The notes below the pieces were generated by a model. It was not told the DNA's origin and did no database searches. It saw nothing but the letters and a program-made list of their open reading frames with translations. From Schistosoma mansoni (lineage: Eukaryota; Platyhelminthes; Trematoda; Strigeidida; Schistosomatidae), in the NCBI RefSeq assembly GCF_000237925.1, contig NW_017386069.1:310001-374000 (forward strand): a stretch of 64,000 bases of DNA, in the 5' to 3' direction. Each line of letters starts with the position of its first letter. The stretch's first letter is position 1. The position numbers and the translations under genes are program-made. Positions 57,541-64,000 of the stretch are shown in pieces.

Positions 57541-59688
57541 CTACTTAATGATAAGCAAGCTAAGAATATATTTCAGGAACAACTGGAAAAACAGTTAGAC
57601 AGACATGTAAGTTGTGCCCACCCCGAAGCAGCGTGGAATGACACCCGAAAAGCTGTGGAAGCAGCAGTGATATCCGCTAGTAAGGTAAGCCATAAGGTCA
57701 GGGAGAAACAATGGATCTCAGCAGCATCTACCGCACTGATAGATGCTCGAAAACTCATCCCACCTGGCTCTGAACATAACCAAGAGCGGAGTCAGCTTAA
57801 GCGAAGGCTAATAAGAAGCCTACGCAATGATCGTGAACAGTGGTGGGTAGCGAAAGCAAGAGAGATGGAAAAGGCAGCGGCAATAGGTAACAGCAGACAG
57901 CTATTCAGACTTATTAAAGAAACCGGCATTAGGAACCCAACTATTAGCGAAACTATCTCAGACAAAGATGGGCATATCATTCATTCTCAATCCAGGAGAT
58001 TGGATCGATGGGCAGAACACTTTAGGGATCAGTTCAACTGGCCTTCAGCCACACTTCAGTTACCCACGATCCCCAGTCGTCCTGAATGGCAAATTGAGGT
58101 AAGTCCTCCAACTCTCTACGAGGTTGAAAAAGCTATAAGAAATCTAAAGCGAGGGAGAGCCGCAGGCCCTGACAGGTTTACCCCTGAGATTTTTAAGGAT
58201 GGTGGTCCAGTACTAGCAACGAGATTGACTGAGGTCTTAGGTAGAATCTGGGAACTGGACGTAATTCCATCTGACTGGTCCCAATCACTGATTGTGCCAG
58301 TCTATAAGAAAGGACAAAAGTCCTCCTGTGACAATCACAGAGGGACCAGTTTGACTAATATAGTGTCTAAAATATTAGCTTCAATAATACTTGGACGCCT
58401 AACCAAAGCTCGTGAAGAGCAGACTAGAGAAAACCAGGCTGGTTTTCGACCTGGACGTGGTTGCATAGACCAGATATTCACTCTACGTCAGGTCCTAGAA
58501 CATAGACACACATTCAGACGTCCCACAATAGTAGTATTTCTTGACCTTAAGGCGGCATTTGACTCCGTTGATCGTGAGGTTCTATGGCAGTGTTTGTCAC
58601 TGAAAGGAGTACCAAAGAAGTACATTAACCTCGTAAAGGCTCTCTACTCGAACACAACTGGTCGAGTTAGAGCCTATGGAGAACTGTTATCAGAATTGGT
58701 TACCTCAAGCGGTGTTCGTCAGGGCTGTCCACTCTCCCCATTCTTGTTTAACTTTGTCGTTGCTATGCTTTTAGAGATATCACTTTCATCACCTCAGTCT
58801 CCTGGAGTTGAACTTTTACTGGGAGGCTCACTTGCTGACTTAGAATACGCCGACGACATAGTTTTGTTCGGTGAAGACGCTGACAAAATGCAGAGTCTTC
58901 TGACCACTATAAGCAACAATGCAGGCATGTTCGGGATGTGATTCTCTCCTTCGAAGTGCAAAATGTTACTTCAGGATTGGGTTGCATCGACACCTGAACT
59001 AATGATAGGGAGTGAAGTAGTTGAACGTGCTGACAGCTTCACTTATCTTGGGAGTCTCATCAGTCCTTGTGGTCTGGTGTGTGACGAAATCTCAGCACGG
59101 ATACAGAAGGCTCGTCTAGCTTTTGCCAAAGTGCGTCATTTATGGAGTAGGCGAGATATCCGTCTAGCAACAAAAGGACGGGTTTACTGTGCAGCAGTCC
59201 GTCCCGTCCTACTTTATGGCAGTGAAACATGGCCGATAAGAGTAGAGGATATTCGTAGGCTACTAGTGTTCGATCATAGGTGTCTTCGATGCATTGCTCG
59301 TATATCCTGGGACCACCGAGTAAGTAATGCAGTTGTTAGGAAACGGGTACTAGGTAAGGATGGCAAATCGATTGATGAAGTAGTGAAACCTCATCAGTTG
59401 AGATGGCTGGGACATGTGTTACGTATGCCCAACCACCGACTGCCCCGACGTGCAATGCTTTATGGTGTAGGAGCAGGTTGGAAGAAAGCTAGGGGCGGCC
59501 AGACCAAAACATGGCATAAATCCATGAAGTCACTGACAAGTGGACTGAGCCATGTTGGTAGGTGTGGACTACCTGGTTGGGATTCGCGAGATGATAGCAA
59601 CCGATGGTTAGAGACCTTGAATGACATGGCTCAAAATCGTTTGCAATGGCGAAGGTGCATCCACTTTTTGTGTTCTACCAAATTCTAA
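57541..59688 (+). pseudogene. Copy B linker, reverse transcriptase and C-terminal region
   Basis: Open from 57541, the first base after A's tail, in the same frame as 53565. Motifs: RSLRNDREQWW, GRAAGPDRFTPEI, CDNHRGTSLTN, FLDLKAAFDSVDRE, GVRQGCPLSPFLF, YADDIVLF, then a TGA at 58939-58941 where A has TGC (Cys, in GMCFAPSKC). Beyond the stop the frame continues from 58942 (first ATG 58963) through TYLGSLIS, HQLRWLGHVLRM and WKKARGGQTKTWHK to TAA at 59686-59688. RT catalytic residues are intact, but the stop removes the thumb and C-terminus. Sequence in the thumb and C-terminal part closely matches copy C. Confidence 0.9.
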
Positions 59689-59920
59689 TCTTCTGAATTC
59701 TTCATGTCCGTATCCTTTTTCTCTTTCCAAATTTATTTCACTGTATTATACTCCTTCAATAACATCTTCAAACCCTTATCTTTCACATAATACTTATACT
59801 CTTACTACTTCTACCAATATGGGATTTGAATCGACAACTTCATCTCTGTGCTAATGTGGTATGGCAACTGGAACTGATGTACGTACGTACGAAGTTCTAC
59901 GTTGTAACTGGCTGACTGAG
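59689..59920 (+). other. Copy B 3' UTR and ACTG-type tail
   Basis: Its end (gtacgtacgtacgaagttc, tacgttgtaactggctgactgag) is the reverse complement of the fragments beginning at 17200, 24888, 34511 and 13963, which fixes the 3' terminus of the family. Confidence 0.85.
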
Positions 59921-62050
59921 TAGTGTTATTACTTATATGGCACAGTTATAAGTGCTCTAAAGTACATAACAATTGTTTAAGTAAAAAAAGAAATTAGTAC
60001 ACCTCTACCAATGATTTGGCACTAAAAAAAAGAAGTCATAGATAAATATGTCATTTTGATTTGCTATAGATCCCAAAAGTGGTAGTAAAGTAGTACAAAT
60101 GACGTACCACTTTATTGATCTAAAAAAGGTTTATCACAAAGTACACCAAAGTGAGAGATTGATGCCCTAAATGATATTGTTATGGGAGTATGAGTTGACT
60201 TTAGAAAATACCGGGATGACTGAGTTTGAAAAATGGATAACTCCCAAGGAAACTGATCCTTATATCGTGGCTGAATGAACTTCAAAAGACAGAACCAGTG
60301 GTCATTCAACTGCACTCGTAATAAACTTTTGGGATGTTATTTAGGAAAATAACCATGAATTACTTAACAAATGGCCATTAATTGAATAAGAGTAAACATA
60401 AAAGACCGAAAATGATTATCGAGGCCTATAATTTGCTCATTATTTAGGTTGTTTATTTATTCCAGATTTGAAATAATATCTGTATCAGTGTTCCTTTATC
60501 TTAGAAGGAATATACTCAACTGTTAAATTAAGATACAAACGTTCTCAATAATACCTTTAAAATTAGCAGAGATTATCGGTGAATGTTGAAGGCAACTCAC
60601 TTCTACAACCTCGAGATAAACTACACCAGATTCCAAATTGCCTTTAATGTAAAATTTCATTGCCATATGCAGTCGACCTTTGTCATCATACCATGAGTCA
60701 TAGCTAGAAGTTTTGTGAAAAAGAAAATTAAGAGTCAATCGTCGATATAGATAAGGAGTTACGGAGGTGCAGTAAGCTAGTTAGTCAATTACACGATGAT
60801 ATGCGTTATTAATGTATTGAATAGAGGTGATCAAACCACTTGTCTTTCAAACAACTCGGACGTTCAAATTCTCTTCAACTAACACAACTTGGAAAGTCAA
60901 ATAGTGTCACTAATCCCCACATAGTGTGGGCAAAAGCTAGATTAGACGACAACTGACTGGATCAACATAAAACCTGAAATAACGATAGCGGTTAGTGATG
61001 TGAAACTAGATTGTAATACAGTACTAACTGATACATGTTGAACGATTTAGATAACGTAATCAGAGTATCATCCACAAAATGTCTTATTTCATTGGTTTTT
61101 CATCAGAATCACAAAATCCAAATGAAGTTACCGTATATGAATAAGTATAGTATGTTTTGGTTACTAGCCGAATGGAATTGATGTGCTACTTGACCATTTA
61201 ACATTACCATAATCTTAATCTAACTTTCAGAACATATTAAACAATAAGAATACTTCACTCTAAGGATTCAAAATAAGTCAGATCTTGTGAACAATTCTCA
61301 CCTATCTATTTCAAACCAGGACACAGTAAAAAAACACCTCCATTAGTTTGCAGTCTTGTTATCCAGTGAGTATTTTCGTAAGTAAAAAGATCGATGTGGA
61401 CTACAACTCACGAACTTATATTTACTGGTGAAAACCAACACATAGCTCATGTGACTTTCTTGAAGTTGAATTATTATTGACTTGCTTTCTCTGAAAATTT
61501 ACCTAACTAAATGCTAGTGTTTTGGAAATAATAAGCTAGAACGGTAGTCGACGGATCTTTTGAGATTACTTAACCTTTAGGGGCAAAGATATTGCTTAAA
61601 ATAATTCTAATAAGCTAGTGCGACTAATTGAGGAAAATTTAACTGACTTTAATAACCTGGTGAAACGGTACACATTAATCCAGGTGACGTTTGTACACGA
61701 ATCGATCAGGTCAGCCCAAAAATATCTACAGCGAAGTTAGCTTATTGATAATCCATAACTGAACACAGATTTAAGATTAGAGACTGAAGGCTACATCGGT
61801 TTTAAATTTGTGTAAATCAACTAAGCGGGAATATTAACGAGTTTAGGGAAAATTTCCCTTCAAGATATGTCCGAGAACTGATTTTTCAACGCGATAAATA
61901 TCAAAACAATCAATTTTCCTGTTCAGATTATAACGTACAAACTGACGGTGACAGTTCATAGCCACAAATAATCCGAACTTTGTAAAAGTCATGAATGCGG
62001 GAATTCAGTTACTGGTAAATAGTAAACATTACGAATCAAAAGATTATCGA
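59921..62050. other. AT-rich non-coding DNA
   Basis: The stretch 60095-60170 reads HFIDLKKVYHKVHQ in one frame, faintly like the RT motif with the first catalytic Asp, and may be an ancient retroelement relic. Otherwise nothing recognisable. Confidence 0.4.
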
Positions 62051-62057
62051 CTCTGCT

Positions 62058-62151
62058 GAGCGCGACAAATAATAGTATCTTACGCAATGTTTTGTCTTCT
62101 ACGACGACTATCGGGGCTGGTACGAGCCTTGAGAGAACTTCCAAAAAGATT
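62058..62151 (-). CDS. Possible internal exon, unrecognised
   Basis: On the minus strand an acceptor-like cacttctcag is followed by an open frame (VLNLFGSSLKARTSPDSRRRRQ in part) and then a consensus donor gtaagata near 62086. Size and splice sites look real, but no family is recognised. Its phase does not fit the candidate exon at 62442-62625, so a direct link is not supported. Confidence 0.25.
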
Positions 62152-62441
62152 AAGCACCTGAGAAGTGATTAGACGGGGTCTTATTTTCTGGTTACAATAA
62201 ACGCACTCGACTGTCAGTCTTACAAATTTTGAAGGCATCGTCATAAACACCATTAGGGCTCTTGGATGAGAAAAGTTCCTGAATTATTGCATATAAGATG
62301 GTGCCTATTCATTACAATTATTAGTTATGCAATCCATTTCTCACCTGTAAGCGCAAAGCCGCCGAGAACTATCGTAAAATATCCAACGTCTTTGGTCGTT
62401 TGTTTTACTTTTCAGAAATCCAAAACATTATTTTGAGATAC

Positions 62442-62625
62442 CTTTCTCAGTTACATTAGCTGGTGGAAGGTTTTCACGTTTCGCTGCTGGGGTGACAGAG
62501 CTGTTACTCGCTGAACTAACTGAACGATGTAGCCTTACTGGCCATTGTCGAGAGAGGAAACGTGCGACACTTAGCTGTACTGATGACGAGAATTGGAAGC
62601 AGATTAGCTTGACAAAACTTGTCAT
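62442..62625 (-). CDS. Possible first coding exon with mitochondrial-type N-terminus
   Basis: The ATG at 62623-62625 (A at -3) opens about 61 codons ending at a donor-like AAAG|GTATCT at 62442/62441. The N-terminus is rich in Ser and Arg and lacks acidic residues for about the first 45 positions (SVARFLSRQWPVRLHRSVSS), as expected of a mitochondrial targeting peptide. This is inferred from composition only. The product is not recognised. The surrounding DNA has higher GC than most of the window, which suits a gene start. Confidence 0.35.
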
Positions 62626-62825
62626 TTTATTTACGCCAATTTTCGCAGCCAGGACGATTTTCGACAGCACTTTAGCGGTATCTCCTACTGTTGAAGGTTA
62701 CTGAGCACCTGAAGGTCAAACTGTCGTTGAACGATTGGTGCATCACCTCGACAGTTCTTAAGGTTTTACTGAGAACGTTAAATTGTCTTCAGTTAAACAC
62801 AACTCGGTTTCGTAATCGTGACAGT

Positions 62826-63056
62826 CTACTTAGCGACCAACCAGAATGAAGCGAGAATTATTGTATCCACCATCCTTGTAAGTAATGGAGGTCGGTTTTC
62901 TTCGTTCTGTGCTTTCTTCCGCTGTTCCTTTTGTGTAGGTGCATAATTTAATGTTTCAGTGTGCTGAAATGCCATCGTTAAAGTAATACTCTCATTGTTG
63001 ACGCAAATTTTCTCTGATTCAACTTTGTTTTCTCGGCTTTCGCTGCTGCCACTCAA
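62826..63056 (-). CDS. Possible coding exon, unrecognised
   Basis: A minus-strand frame of about 75 codons with protein-like composition: acidic and polar at first (SGSSESRENKVESEK), then QKEQRKKAQNEENRPP, then a short hydrophobic end (IILASFWLVAK) and a stop. It could be the last exon of a minus-strand gene, or chance in a GC-richer tract. Confidence 0.25.
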   Translation of the reverse strand: MSGSSESRENKVESEKICVNNESITLTMAFQHTETLNYAPTQKEQRKKAQNEENRPPLLTRMVDTIILASFWLVAK

Positions 63057-64000
63057 GTCAATGTATTCCTACAGGCAGTCCGTCTTGTTTTGGGTATTAT
63101 TTTGTAGATATTGGAAATCAAAGTTATTTTTGTAGCTGTAAATAAATTCCCAAAATCAATAGATGTGTAAGTGTTCAATATTGGATGCTGACCACATTAG
63201 TTTTAATGAACTCAACTAGCTGAGGGTGCTTGGTCATGCATCCGCACCAGATCACTGTTTGAAACGGCGTGCTCAACGTCTCCTGCGATCACTAGCCAGG
63301 TTAGATCAGTCACTCCTCGATATATCGAAAGTCTATCAAATATATCTTCGGACCTCCTCGCTCCTGACTTTTGATTTCACTGGGTGGGCGAGATTTAATT
63401 ATAGGTGTTACTCGTAAAGTGTTGTTAAACTGAGATACCTGTGGTACCTTTAGTTTTTTTGCTAATATAAGTGTTACTGCCGCCTGGGACTCTAACTGTC
63501 CGCATGTTCGTTCCTATAGGAACGGTTATAACTGTCATTTATTATGTTATCGGGAGCAATGAAGGAAAACGATCTCCGGTTTATTATTTTCTTTATTATT
63601 ATGGACAGCCCAACCTATCAACCAGTCGAACTAATACTGAGTGCCCAGTAGTAGTGAATACCAGTAATGTTTTTGAAAAGATTATGAGACCCAGGCACCT
63701 GACAACCCTGGACCTAATCAGAGACGCTATCGATCTATTGTAGAAGCTTTGTTATTAAAAATATGCCATACAACAGTGATAGATGAGTTAGACTCGTCAC
63801 GTCGTGCGTGAAAGCAAGCTAAACATTGAAAAACCGGGAATCCGCCAGCAGTATGTAGTGAATTTTTGTTGTTTTGGCCATTGAAGGAAGTCGGACAGCC
63901 GTGGTCAGGGAGCAAAGGGTTGTAGTAGGGTCGAGTCGAGGACGGACTATGGTCACTACCGCAATTCGATTACGCGCCCAGCAACGACTTGGTTCCTTTG
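63057..64000. other. Higher-GC tract, function not identified
   Basis: Base composition differs from most of the window. Open frames on the plus strand at 63226-63417 and 63471-63743 and on the minus strand at 63727-63915 have no recognised motif. It could be a promoter or 5' region for the minus-strand candidate exons, or part of an LTR-type element that continues past the window. I cannot decide between these. Confidence 0.3.

Larger units (their letters stand above)
52745..59920 (+). mobile_element. Family B/C retrotransposon copy B, interrupted by element A
   Basis: B occupies 52745-53565 (endonuclease part) and 57541-59920 (linker, RT, C-terminus, 3' UTR and ACTG-type tail). Element A fills the gap. 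The B frame on both sides is the same if 53565 is joined directly to 57541, so the insertion is exact and shows no obvious TSD. The 5' UTR known from copy C (about 700 bp) is absent or unrecognisable. Confidence 0.9.

Noticed and set aside
63419-63743. LTR of a Gypsy/BEL-type element
   Set aside because: A possible start and mixed composition are suggestive, but I could not identify paired ends, a primer-binding site or a second copy in the window.

Overview
The window looks like nuclear DNA of a blood fluke (genus Schistosoma). It is AT-rich, genes are sparse with long introns, and dispersed tRNA-like repeats carry hammerhead self-cleaving motifs of the kind known from schistosome Sm-alpha repeats. 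Non-LTR retrotransposons with a single endonuclease plus reverse transcriptase ORF (RTE/SR2-like) dominate. The species cannot be fixed by reading alone. Two 200-N assembly gaps lie at 2934-3133 and 42174-42373.

Host genes are few. A terminal coding exon of an unrecognised gene lies at 2708-2930 (+). A minus-strand gene at 36902-37650 encodes what looks like a CIP/KIP (p21/p27/p57/Dacapo) cyclin-dependent kinase inhibitor, with a probable last exon carrying a basic C-terminal motif at 33683-33723. A higher-GC tract at 62.0-64.0 kb holds possible exons of unrecognised gene(s), weakly supported.

Most other recognisable DNA belongs to a few interacting families. Family E (RTE clade, tail of TAAG units) has one apparently intact copy with a 1005-residue ORF (46199-49216), several decayed fragments, and two short derivatives that keep only the 5' and 3' ends. 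Family A (tail of AAATA units) has one nearly intact 4-kb copy at 53566-57540 with a single in-frame TGA. Four short derivatives (about 0.5 kb) and two tiny 3' fragments belong to it. Family B/C (tail of ACTG units) has a long copy B, split by the insertion of A, an internally deleted copy C (17200-19347), and decayed 3' ends. Two tRNA-like repeat families, called here HH1 (Sm-alpha type) and HH2, carry hammerhead motifs.

The most notable result comes from reading target-site duplications (TSDs) around these repeats. Several insertions that look like inverted repeats are single insertions bounded by one 11-13 bp TSD, with the 5' part inverted relative to the 3' part (13963-14566, 8399-8862, 15658-16299, 24470-24695). 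This is the signature of twin-primed reverse transcription. In this window it affects both LINE-derived and hammerhead repeat RNAs, one of which must have been longer than one monomer. At 52.7-59.9 kb there is a three-level nest: a 60-bp A-family 3' fragment inside A, and A inside B.

The remaining sequence is AT-rich intergenic or intronic DNA with microsatellites in which I see no gene.
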